DNA from: DATFMH01 sp035267045
GTDB lineage: Bacteria > Bacteroidota > Rhodothermia > Balneolales > DATFMH01
DNA length: 14,058 nucleotides
NCBI GenBank assembly: GCA_035267045.1
Contig: DATFMH010000155.1
Span: 1 to 14,058 of the forward strand
Direction of reading: 5' to 3'
Part shown: in pieces, positions 7,857 to 13,910 of the stretch
Position numbering within the stretch: the first letter of the stretch is position 1
How the letters are laid out: each line of letters begins with the position of its first letter
Made by a program: the position numbers and the translations under genes
The notes under the pieces: generated by a model
What the model saw: the letters and a program-made list of their open reading frames with translations, nothing else
What the model was told of the DNA's origin: nothing
Databases searched by the model: none

Positions 7857-7987
7857 GCTAACGGTGATTATAAGAATATTAGCTGACTGCGTGATACTTC
7901 CCACTTAAGTTACAAGAAAGTTGAAGCGGGCTACTACTCTAGAATTTACTGCTACCCCGACTAATATTTTTATACATTGTTACCGGC
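7857..7987 (-). repeat. attC-like element of a second sequence type (type B)
   Basis: This 131-bp imperfect inverted repeat starts with GCTAACGGTGATTATAAGAA (7857-7876) and ends with TATTTTTATACATTGTTACC (7965-7984). The two ends pair through TAAC, TG, TATAA and AATATTAG blocks with small bulges. Its centre is unrelated to type A sites. It lies directly between site 2 and the stop codon of the GIY-YIG gene, 5 bp from that stop, which is where the attC of that cassette should be. From memory, similar 'GATTATAAGAATATTAGC' sequences recur in Bacteroidota genomes. The R core (GGCTAAC / GTTACCG) fits the consensus less well than site 1. Confidence 0.55.
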
Positions 7988-7992
7988 AGTAC

Positions 7993-8856
7993 TTATTTAT
8001 TTTCTTTTCTGTTCAACAGCGGTTTATGTTTTCTAATCAAATACTCTTCAAGTTCATATCTGCCAAAATTCACTCCGTATGGTTTGATTGTACATTTTCT
8101 TAAAAATTCAGTCACTTTTAAATCTTCATCGTCTTCAAAATATCTCTTTTTCCCTTTTCTAGTCTGAAGTCGAAATCCAAGTATGTTTTCACCAATATGA
8201 CGTCTCAATGCGGAAAAATATGTTGCTCCAGAATGTGTGCCATACCTGTCATAAATATTTGAACTTTCGCCAATATAAATTAATCCTATTGATGAATGTT
8301 CGACCCAATAAAGTCCAGCTGTCGATTTTACATGTGCATCAAACCATTTATATTCTTTTGATTTTAGTAATTCTTTTTCACCTTGTTCTATTAGTGACGT
8401 AAAATTTGATTGAACATCCTTCCAAACATTTTGTCCAATAGAGTCAGTATATTTATTTCTTTTTCCTTTTTGAAATTTATTCAAATTTGTAGGAATATTC
8501 ACAATGCCAAATTCTTCAATTTCTTTCCTGCCGATTTTAGTTAGGATTGTACTAATTTGAAAATCACTAATTTTTAGTCCGTTTGGTAAATGATGGAAGT
8601 CATTCTGAAACTTTGTATAATTTTTAAAGAATGTTGATGTTCTTTCTTTTGAATGTTGTTTTAGTCTATTTGATAAACTTTTTGCTTCTCCGATATATTT
8701 CCATTTATTGGCTTTATCTGTAATCAGATAGTTTCCATATTCACTTAGATAGAAGTCTTCAAATGAACTTTTTGACTTTTTAATCAGCATTTTAATTCCT
8801 GATGCTAAAATCAAATCAGAATTATTTTGGCAGTATTTCCAGTTAATCTGTGTCAT
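7993..8856 (-). CDS. Protein with two GIY-YIG nuclease domains
   Basis: 287 aa with no signal peptide. The first GIY-YIG-like unit spans about residues 38-126: N-Y-L at 42-44, Y-I-G at 54-56, Arg64 in the helix, Glu113/Glu114, and Asn residues near 120-125. The second spans about 178-285: L-Y-W at 182-184, Y-I-G at 194-196, Arg204, Glu268-271 (Y-E-L-E-E-Y), and Asn282 in K-P-L-L-N-R. Both keep the aromatic pairs, Arg, Glu and Asn that build the active site, so both may cut DNA. GIY-YIG enzymes are single-strand or double-strand endonucleases found in homing, repair, restriction and phage defence. The gene is AT-rich and sits alone between attC-like elements. A tandem pair might cut both strands or bind a palindromic site as a monomer; this is inference. 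Confidence 0.72.
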   Translation of the reverse strand: MTQINWKYCQNNSDLILASGIKMLIKKSKSSFEDFYLSEYGNYLITDKANKWKYIGEAKSLSNRLKQHSKERTSTFFKNYTKFQNDFHHLPNGLKISDFQISTILTKIGRKEIEEFGIVNIPTNLNKFQKGKRNKYTDSIGQNVWKDVQSNFTSLIEQGEKELLKSKEYKWFDAHVKSTAGLYWVEHSSIGLIYIGESSNIYDRYGTHSGATYFSALRRHIGENILGFRLQTRKGKKRYFEDDEDLKVTEFLRKCTIKPYGVNFGRYELEEYLIRKHKPLLNRKENK

Positions 8857-8898
8857 CTTCCTTGTATTGGTAGTAACATTGGCATATTACGAGAAGCC

Positions 8899-9028
8899 CT
8901 ATAACGACCCTGCGCATAAGCTGCATGCAGCCCAACGTTAATTTAAAAACAAAATGTACTACAGAAATTGAGTAAACCCAAGATCGGCAGGGAAGGGCGA
9001 GACACGTCCGCTTAATGCGCGGGATATA
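8899..9028 (-). repeat. attC-like recombination site 3 (divergent centre)
   Basis: 130-bp element sharing only its outer arms with sites 1, 2, 4 and 5: CTATAACGACCCTGCGCATA on the left and CGTCCGCTTAATGCGC on the right. The right arm again has one extra base (CATTAAGC against CATAAGC, - strand reading). The right core is degenerate (GATATAC where site 4 has GTTATAC). The centre is different and contains the 10-bp palindrome CTGCATGCAG at 8921-8930. Conserved ends with variable centres are typical of attC sites. It lies 20 bp past the stop of the rhomboid gene. Confidence 0.6.
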
Positions 9029-9048
9029 CCGTTGAAATTATTCACTAA

Positions 9049-10059
9049 TTACAATCTAAACCTTTTTAGATCGACCAATAAATCTTTTTCATGTTTATCA
9101 GGAATGATGATCTCAGCACACTTACCAGAGTTGGTTCGAAATTGAATGATATTGCTTTTCAGGGTTGTCATACTAAATGAATGCGGTGCAATTCTGGCTG
9201 CATATTGCGGAGCACTTTGTTTACCCATAAAGATGACTTGTTTGGGTTCTGAAGTAGCATTTATCACATAAATATCAGAACCTGCCAAGCTTAATAATAT
9301 CGATTGATGCTTTGTAAGTTCTTGTCCAAGACTATCAGGCAAAGGATGGCAAGTATTAGGCTCGACTATGGTAAACGCATCATGATTCTTATATGTGATA
9401 TCCCATTCTGTAGAAAAAGGGTTAAATGCCAAAACCATTACAGCCAGTAATGTAATTATCGGGATACAATAACGCAGTATTTTAATTTTGTATTTAGGTA
9501 TGACGGTAAATCCTAACATCAGCCCTACAACAATTCCAAATAGGTGAAGCATGTCCAGCCCGCCGGGAGCAATGGCCAGCATTACAAGCAACACTGCATA
9601 AAGCACAAATACCCAATAAGATTTGATGTTTTTCCATAGTGTTTTCTTTCTGTCTAGCGTCAGCAATAGAAATCCATATAAGCCACAGACACTGCCTGAA
9701 ATACCAAATACCCCCGTATAGCCATAAAAAAGATATATAAGTGCAAACCCGATGATATTGGATAGAAAGAAAACCAAAAGGAGTATTTTAGGTCCGTATT
9801 TCAATTCGACCTTATATCCAAAATAGGCCAGAAAAATAGTGTTTCCTAAAAAATGGCTTATCTCGAAGTGAATAAACGGGCCAAACAGCATTCGCCAGAT
9901 TTCACCTTGATGAATAGGCAACATATCATACCAAAAGTAACCAATCAACTTTTCGGACCAAATTGTATCTATCCGGGCTATCAAAAAAAAGATAACAGAA
10001 ACTGAAACCAATATAGTAGTACCGTATGGAATAAATTTCTTCATGACATTTCTCTTCAA
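9049..10059 (-). CDS. Rhomboid-family intramembrane serine protease with C-terminal soluble domain
   Basis: 336 aa. The N-terminal 210 residues hold about six to seven membrane segments with the full rhomboid signature: His64, His69 and Asn73 (HxxxxHxxxN) in the second helix, G119-I-S121-G122 with Ser121 as nucleophile, and His172 in D-M-L-H-L-x-G-x-x-x-G as the second dyad residue. It should cleave transmembrane substrates within the bilayer. After residue 213 a hydrophilic region of about 120 residues, probably extracytoplasmic, has no recognised family. The start chosen is the first ATG; Met6 is an alternative. The gene is alone between attC-like sites 3 and 4, with its stop 20 bp from site 3. 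A rhomboid is uncommon cassette cargo, and its substrate is not evident. Confidence 0.85.
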   Translation of the reverse strand: MKRNVMKKFIPYGTTILVSVSVIFFLIARIDTIWSEKLIGYFWYDMLPIHQGEIWRMLFGPFIHFEISHFLGNTIFLAYFGYKVELKYGPKILLLVFFLSNIIGFALIYLFYGYTGVFGISGSVCGLYGFLLLTLDRKKTLWKNIKSYWVFVLYAVLLVMLAIAPGGLDMLHLFGIVVGLMLGFTVIPKYKIKILRYCIPIITLLAVMVLAFNPFSTEWDITYKNHDAFTIVEPNTCHPLPDSLGQELTKHQSILLSLAGSDIYVINATSEPKQVIFMGKQSAPQYAARIAPHSFSMTTLKSNIIQFRTNSGKCAEIIIPDKHEKDLLVDLKRFRL

Positions 10060-10097
10060 ATAATTGAACGCAATAAATCATCATATAAAGGTCAACG

Positions 10098-10222
10098 GTA
10101 TAACAACCGACCCTGCGCATAAGGGGCGTTTTTAACATATAATTTAGCAGACAAAACGTAAAATCCGACCGGAAAGATGCAAAGGCTTAGCGAAAAACGT
10201 TCGCTTGATGCGCTGGTTATAC
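10098..10222 (-). repeat. attC-like recombination site 4 (type A)
   Basis: 125-bp element with perfectly inverted 7-bp ends GTATAAC (10098-10104) and GTTATAC (10216-10222). It carries a few extra bases (AACC) next to the left end. Arms GCGCATAAGGGG and, from the right in reverse complement, GCGCATCAAGCG pair with the extra C again on the right arm. The centre matches sites 1, 2 and 5 except for AACATATAATT in place of GATTTATAATT. It ends 6 bp from the stop of the HTH antitoxin gene and so serves the higBA cassette. Confidence 0.73.
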
Positions 10223-10228
10223 AAACCC

Positions 10229-10507
10229 TTAATCTATGAGTTCAATACGAAGTGTTTTTCCAAACGTTTTGGCATACTTTTCCAGCGTAGATAACCTGAT
10301 ATCTTCAGCATGATTCTCAATGCGGGAAACGGCTGTTTTTTTGGTATTCATTTGCCGGGCTACTTCTTCCTGAGTCAATCCGGCATCCTGTCGGGCTTGT
10401 TTTAATAACGCACCAATTTTAAAATGTAAATATCCTTCTTCATATCCTTGGGCAAACTCAGGATCGATTTTTTTTCGTTTCGCTATATAGGCTTTAAGAT
10501 CACTCAT
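10229..10507 (-). CDS. higA: HigA-type XRE-family helix-turn-helix antitoxin
   Basis: 92-aa protein with an XRE/Cro helix-turn-helix at about residues 32-86 (GALLKQARQDAGLTQEEVAR, T-K-K-T-A-V-S-R-I-E-N, L-S-T-L-E-K-Y-A). It ends in L-R-I-E-L, the usual finish of HigA-like antitoxins encoded after their toxin. It neutralises the HigB-like toxin and represses the operon, most probably by binding the palindrome at 10870-10887. Its ATG overlaps the toxin stop by 4 bp (10504-10507), so translation is coupled. The toxin-first order is characteristic of higBA. Confidence 0.88.
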   Translation of the reverse strand: MSDLKAYIAKRKKIDPEFAQGYEEGYLHFKIGALLKQARQDAGLTQEEVARQMNTKKTAVSRIENHAEDIRLSTLEKYAKTFGKTLRIELID

Positions 10508-10860
10508 TTTAAACCTCCATTTCGAGTCAGATAATCCGTTTTTCGTTGTTGAGCCAATTCTATTTCGTGTTTAGGGGTTTTCTGTGATTTTTTATAAAAC
10601 CCATTGGTTAAAACCACCAATTTATCATCTTCGAGAAATCCGAGAATCCGAATACTGTTGGAACCTATCCGGGTACGGACTTCCCAAATATCATCCGTAT
10701 TTTTCAATTTCTTAAAATATTGTACAGGAACCTGATCCATTTCTTCAATAAGACGAAGAGTCCAGGTAACCTTTTTTGCTAACTTAGGTTCCAGGGAGTC
10801 CAAAAATTTCTCAACCGGGGATATTCCGGATTGTGTTCGATAGAAAGTTATTTGTCTCAT
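10504..10860 (-). CDS. higB: HigB/RelE-like (Gp49 family) toxin
   Basis: 118-aa protein of the phage-derived Gp49-like/HigB toxin family, probably a ribosome-dependent mRNA interferase. Diagnostic stretches are ISPVEKFLDSLEPKLAKKV, L-R-L-I-E-E-M-D, K-K-L-K-N-T-D-D-I-W-E-V-R-T, the S-x-R-I-L-G-F strand, and V-V-L-T-N-G-F-Y-K-K-S-Q-K-T-P-K-H-E-I-E-L-A. First gene of a two-gene operon with higA. The start at 10860 is 9 bp from a perfect operator-like palindrome. It has its own promoter region, so it is a self-contained cassette of about 0.7 kb between site 4 and the attC remnant at 10930. Confidence 0.88.
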   Translation of the reverse strand: MRQITFYRTQSGISPVEKFLDSLEPKLAKKVTWTLRLIEEMDQVPVQYFKKLKNTDDIWEVRTRIGSNSIRILGFLEDDKLVVLTNGFYKKSQKTPKHEIELAQQRKTDYLTRNGGLK

Positions 10861-10869
10861 TGCTGATAA

Positions 10870-10887
10870 GTTAACAATAATGTTAAC
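10870..10887. promoter_or_regulatory. Probable HigA/HigBA operator palindrome
   Basis: A perfect inverted repeat GTTAACA-ATAA-TGTTAAC lies 9 bp upstream of the higB start. HTH antitoxins of this class autorepress by binding such palindromes across the promoter. A TTGAAA (- strand, 10895-10890) abuts the operator and could be the -35 box, placing the palindrome inside the promoter. The assignment to HigA rests on position only. Confidence 0.6.
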
Positions 10888-10929
10888 ATTTTCAAGATAA
10901 ATTTATTGTACAGGATTCGGGGTGGGTTT

Positions 10930-10948
10930 GTATAACATATAATTAAGC
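10930..10948 (-). repeat. Deleted remnant of an attC-like site
   Basis: GTATAACATATAATTAAGC reads as the left end of site 4 (GTATAAC) joined to its inner segment (TTTAACATATAATTTAGC), with the arm in between missing. The TAAC present at both positions would explain the deletion. The 15 of 16 match covers TAACATATAATT(T/A)AGC, and the AACATATAATT variant is specific to site 4. It lies just upstream of the higBA promoter, where the neighbouring site of the cassette should be. The rest of the element is not recognisable. Confidence 0.42.
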
Positions 10949-11473
10949 GGAATACAATATTCCACGCTAAATGATTGATAATATTCATGGATCATCTAAC
11001 AAGTCCGGTATTCAACGATTCTCACCAGTATTATTCATCAGTCACAGTAGATAAATTCCGCATAATACCGATTCATAAACCAGTATTATTACATTTATTT
11101 TTTCAGATAAGGGGTTATTCGGATACCAGGAAATATCATTGAATTCGATGTACAACCTCTCATGTACTTCAGCCAAACGTTTTATGATAAGTATCCCAAA
11201 TTAAAAAGTTTACTATTACCCTGATATTCATGGGATTGTACTCATCATTCGTATAAACAGTATTGGATCAGCTGACGGCAGCAGGTGATGTATAATGTTA
11301 ACCCGAATGTTTCAGGTATATCATAAGAAACAAAGCATACCATGCTGTTAATAAGAGAACTTGTAAAAAATAACCCTATCCTCAATTTTAAGGATGCCAA
11401 AAAAGAGCTGCGAAATTTTGTCTTGATCACAGCAAGGTTTATTGGTGAATAATCCCGTTTAAGCAGTAAAATG
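10949..11473. other. Intergenic region with short repeats, no clear gene
   Basis: 525 bp without a convincing gene. It contains an imperfect hairpin (GGAATA-CAA-TATTCC, from about 10949), a 12-bp direct repeat ACCAGTATTATT at 11024-11035 and 11079-11090, and an inverted pair ATTAAGCGGAAT (10942) / ATTCCGCATAAT (11056). A 36-residue open frame on the + strand at 11342-11452 has an amphipathic lysine-rich end and could be the tail of a lost gene; no family is recognised. A small hairpin AGCAT-ACC-ATGCT at 11334-11346 is followed on the - strand by a loose T-rich run and could weakly terminate the hydrolase transcript. Confidence 0.4.
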
Positions 11474-12727
11474 CTACTTTATATCTGATTTAAGCGCATT
11501 AATCTTGTCCCGGATTGACGCGCTGCTGTTTAATCGATATGCTTTTTCCAGGTACTTCAACGTATTGGTTGTATCATGTTGAGATTCGTAGAAATCGGCC
11601 ATTGAACCATAGGCACCTGCGCTTTTCGGATAGTACGCGATCTCTAACTTAAAAAACATCTTTGACTTTTCGGGATGCTGCCAGCGTAGGTTCATGTAGC
11701 CCAGCATATTTAGCAGATCTTCCGGGTAAGGAGGGACCGTGTATCCAAAATGATGGCGCAGTTTGCTCTCGCGTTGTTTGATCGTCTTATATAGAAGTTC
11801 TTTGGGAGTATCAGGAGAATTAAACAGACTAGTGTTTTCCATCTGGAACCATTTAAACAAGGAAACAAGTCCGTCCCGGATCGACGGATAAGCGATGGTT
11901 CCGTGAATTTCCTCCGGGTAGAACTTCCACCGGAAGAATAAACCATTGTTGGAATGCTGCCGCAGGAAATTCCGAAATGAAATATTGGAACGGGCGAACA
12001 GGGTGTAATCGGTCGTATCTTCCATCACATTATGGATAGTGATATCTGGGTTTTGCATGTCTAACTGCCCGTTCAATGATATAAACAGAGACTTTTCTGT
12101 AAATTTCTGCTCCAGGATCTTCCGCTTCGCTTGTCGAAGTATAATTTGGTGATCCCAATCCAGGCTCGGATCAATGGCGAGATAATTGGCAAAAAGATCG
12201 GAGTTCGTCAGCAAAGTATAAATCGTAAATAGTCCACCATACGAGTGACCAATAAGTGTCCGGTAGCCGGTTACCCGATACGTCTTGTCGACATAGGGGA
12301 TGAGCTCCTTTTGCAGGAACTGTATAAACTGTCCGGCGCCTCCGCTGGGCCCGTTGAACGGCATCCCATATTTAGTTTTGATGACTGTAGGAGTCAAATC
12401 CCGCGTCCGGTGGATGTGATCGGAAATCCCGATGAGTACCATCTCAGGCACGTAACCACCACTATAAAATGTAAGTGCGTTACTAACAGCGGGAAGCAGC
12501 ACTTCGCCGTCCAAAATATACGCAACGGGATACGTACGGTTGGGTTGTTTGTAGTAGTCATCAGGCAGCTGTACGTAAATCTTTCTCGTTTCCTTCAGAA
12601 TGTCTGAATGCACACTGTCCACCATACCGACTTTGTACAGATAGGAATGAGTATTCTGAGCATCGGATCGATTCGTCATAAAAACGAGCAAACCGGTTAA
12701 TATAAATACTAAAGTAAATTTTTTCAT
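11474..12727 (-). CDS. Secreted Fes/IroE-like alpha/beta-hydrolase (esterase D family) with TPR-like tail
   Basis: 417 aa. It starts with a signal peptide (M-K-K, hydrophobic core to about residue 17, likely cleavage after S-D-A-Q, residue 24). The esterase domain (about 30-300) has a strand pair R-K-I-Y-V-Q-L-P-D-D-Y, then Y-P-V-A-Y-I-L-D-G, the nucleophile elbow G160-H-S162-Y-G-G, and His275 in E-I-H-G-T-I as the probable charge-relay histidine. Family members hydrolyse siderophore or other short-chain esters in the periplasm; the substrate here is open. Residues 345-417 look like one or two tetratricopeptide-like helical pairs, common in Bacteroidota versions. It shows no close attC-like site at its 3' end and its codon use looks like the oxidoreductase genes, so it is probably resident chromosome rather than a cassette. 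Confidence 0.82.
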   Translation of the reverse strand: MKKFTLVFILTGLLVFMTNRSDAQNTHSYLYKVGMVDSVHSDILKETRKIYVQLPDDYYKQPNRTYPVAYILDGEVLLPAVSNALTFYSGGYVPEMVLIGISDHIHRTRDLTPTVIKTKYGMPFNGPSGGAGQFIQFLQKELIPYVDKTYRVTGYRTLIGHSYGGLFTIYTLLTNSDLFANYLAIDPSLDWDHQIILRQAKRKILEQKFTEKSLFISLNGQLDMQNPDITIHNVMEDTTDYTLFARSNISFRNFLRQHSNNGLFFRWKFYPEEIHGTIAYPSIRDGLVSLFKWFQMENTSLFNSPDTPKELLYKTIKQRESKLRHHFGYTVPPYPEDLLNMLGYMNLRWQHPEKSKMFFKLEIAYYPKSAGAYGSMADFYESQHDTTNTLKYLEKAYRLNSSASIRDKINALKSDIK

Positions 12728-12899
12728 ATATGGTGGAATAGGAAGTTGACACGTGCCAAACAGGAATCAATCTAAAAGATGGAACATTATGATTGTACTT
12801 AAAAACGGAAATAGATTCAAATATTAAAATGGATTTGCCGGCCGGTACCATCCTCCAGCCCTTTATGCGCCATCTCACAGCGACCAGGTATAGTGCTCC

Positions 12900-13180
12900 T
12901 TATTTGATCATCATCGACTCGTGAGCGTAAATAATCCGTCAGCCCTCAGGCCGCTTCTGCCAGAGTGCCGATATCCCGAATCACTTGTCTGTCCGCCGGA
13001 CAAAGTGCGATGTGACGTCAGAAAGTATGTAACCATTACTAGACCAGGAGCGGGCATTCTGAAATCCGGTTCGCCCATCAATTCATACTTAACGTCCGTT
13101 TTCCCGCTATTCCACCACTGTCGTTGTTGTTTCAGCAGGGCATCCCAGCCGACAATTGCACGGTCGTTGATAACGACCCT
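12900..13180 (-). pseudogene. Decayed NTF2/SnoaL-like (DUF4440-type) gene, cut by attC-like site 5
   Basis: Read on the - strand from 13174, one frame gives V-I-N-D-R-A-I-V-G-W-D-A-L-L-K-Q-Q, then M-G-E-P-D-F-R-M-P-A-P-G-L-V-M-V-T-Y-F-L-T-S-H-R-T-L-S. After a one-base shift near 12975, a second frame continues S-A-L-W-Q-K-R-P-E-G, a TGA (12939-12941) where Trp is expected, then R-I-I-Y-A-H-E-S and a TAA at 12900-12902. The I-I-Y-A-H-E-S ending is the typical last strand of this fold. The 5' part is lost exactly at the edge of attC-like site 5. At least one frameshift and one stop make it non-functional. It lies 172 bp upstream of the hydrolase gene on the same strand. Confidence 0.62.
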
Positions 13181-13288
13181 GCGCATAAGCGGCGTTTTTG
13201 ATTTATAATTTAGCAATCGAAATGAAAAATCCGAACAGAAACGTGCAAAGGCTTAGCGAAAAACGTCCCATTGAAACGCTTGTTATAC
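13168..13288 (-). repeat. attC-like recombination site 5 (type A, hybrid arms)
   Basis: 121-bp element with ends TGATAAC (13168-13174) and GTTATAC (13282-13288), and a centre nearly the same as sites 1, 2 and 4. Its left arm GCGCATAAGCGGCG (13181-13194) and right arm (13264-13279, reverse complement GCGTTTCAATGGGACG) pair poorly with each other, but each pairs well with the opposite arm of site 2. The right arm has the extra C, so polarity is again the - strand. It would belong to the fic/antitoxin cassette on its right, and its left end interrupts the NTF2-like pseudogene. Confidence 0.7.
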
Positions 13289-13322
13289 TGCGGATCGTCC
13301 ATATTATAAGTATCTTCTGCTT

Positions 13323-13910
13323 ATGAAATATGATACTCCAAATAGGGAAGGGGAAATTTTACCCAACAAACTCGGTCTTAAGGATAAGAAAAGAATTGAG
13401 AAAGAAGAATACCGAGGATTTCTAAGGGCCGAGTTAAAATTTGAGTCAGAACTTGATAGCATAAGATCATTCGATTGGCAGCTAATTTCTTCTATTCATA
13501 AAATAGCTTTGGGGTATTTATATGAATTTGCAGGAAAGATCAGGCAGGTTAATATGTCTAAAGGTGGTTTCTTATTTCCGGCAGCAAAATTCCTACCAGA
13601 GGCTATCAAAACTTTTGAAAAAGATTTTTTAAAAACAATCCCAGAGGAAATCACAGATGAATTGCATTTGATTCAGGTTCTGGCCCCTTTACATGCTGAA
13701 TTTTTATTTATTCATCCTTTTCGTGATGGTAATGGGCGTACCGCACGACTAGTGGTCAATTTAATTGCTTTAAAACACGGATTTGAGTCATTTAATTTTG
13801 ACCCAATCAAGAAAGATAGAATGGATGAATATATCTATTGTGTCCAGTCTGCAGCAGATAAGAATTACCAACCTATGATCGAACTGTTTAAGACTTTGAG
13901 AGAGCAGTAG
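13323..13910 (+). CDS. fic: Fic-domain AMP-transferase (toxin)
   Basis: 195-aa single-domain Fic protein with the complete catalytic loop H131-P-F-R-D-G-N-G-R-T-A-R142, matching HxFx(D/E)GNGRxxR. His131 activates the target hydroxyl, and the acidic residue and anion-binding turn hold Mg-ATP. A flap segment lies near residues 81-95. No inhibitory (S/T)xxxE(G/N) motif was seen at its own N- or C-terminus, which points to regulation by a separate antitoxin (class I), and one is found on the opposite strand at its 3' end. Targets of such proteins include gyrase and topoisomerase IV (FicT) but cannot be deduced here. It is the only + strand gene in the array, starts 34 bp from attC-like site 5, and is AT-rich. 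Confidence 0.88.
   Translation: MKYDTPNREGEILPNKLGLKDKKRIEKEEYRGFLRAELKFESELDSIRSFDWQLISSIHKIALGYLYEFAGKIRQVNMSKGGFLFPAAKFLPEAIKTFEKDFLKTIPEEITDELHLIQVLAPLHAEFLFIHPFRDGNGRTARLVVNLIALKHGFESFNFDPIKKDRMDEYIYCVQSAADKNYQPMIELFKTLREQ

Noticed and set aside
7921..8103. 60-aa + strand frame across the type B element
   Set aside because: It lies mostly inside the inverted repeat and antisense to the GIY-YIG gene; no family features.
11245..11430. 61-aa reading frame on the - strand
   Set aside because: No recognisable motif, no ribosome-binding site, and a composition like random AT-rich DNA; a short + strand frame overlaps it with equal merit.
12921..13208. 95-aa reading frame on the + strand
   Set aside because: It runs antisense to the NTF2-like remnant and into attC-like site 5, and has no protein-like pattern.
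6998..13288. CRISPR array suggested by the recurring repeats
   Set aside because: The repeats are about 120-130 bp, 0.6-3 kb apart and separated by genes, with no short spacers and no cas genes.
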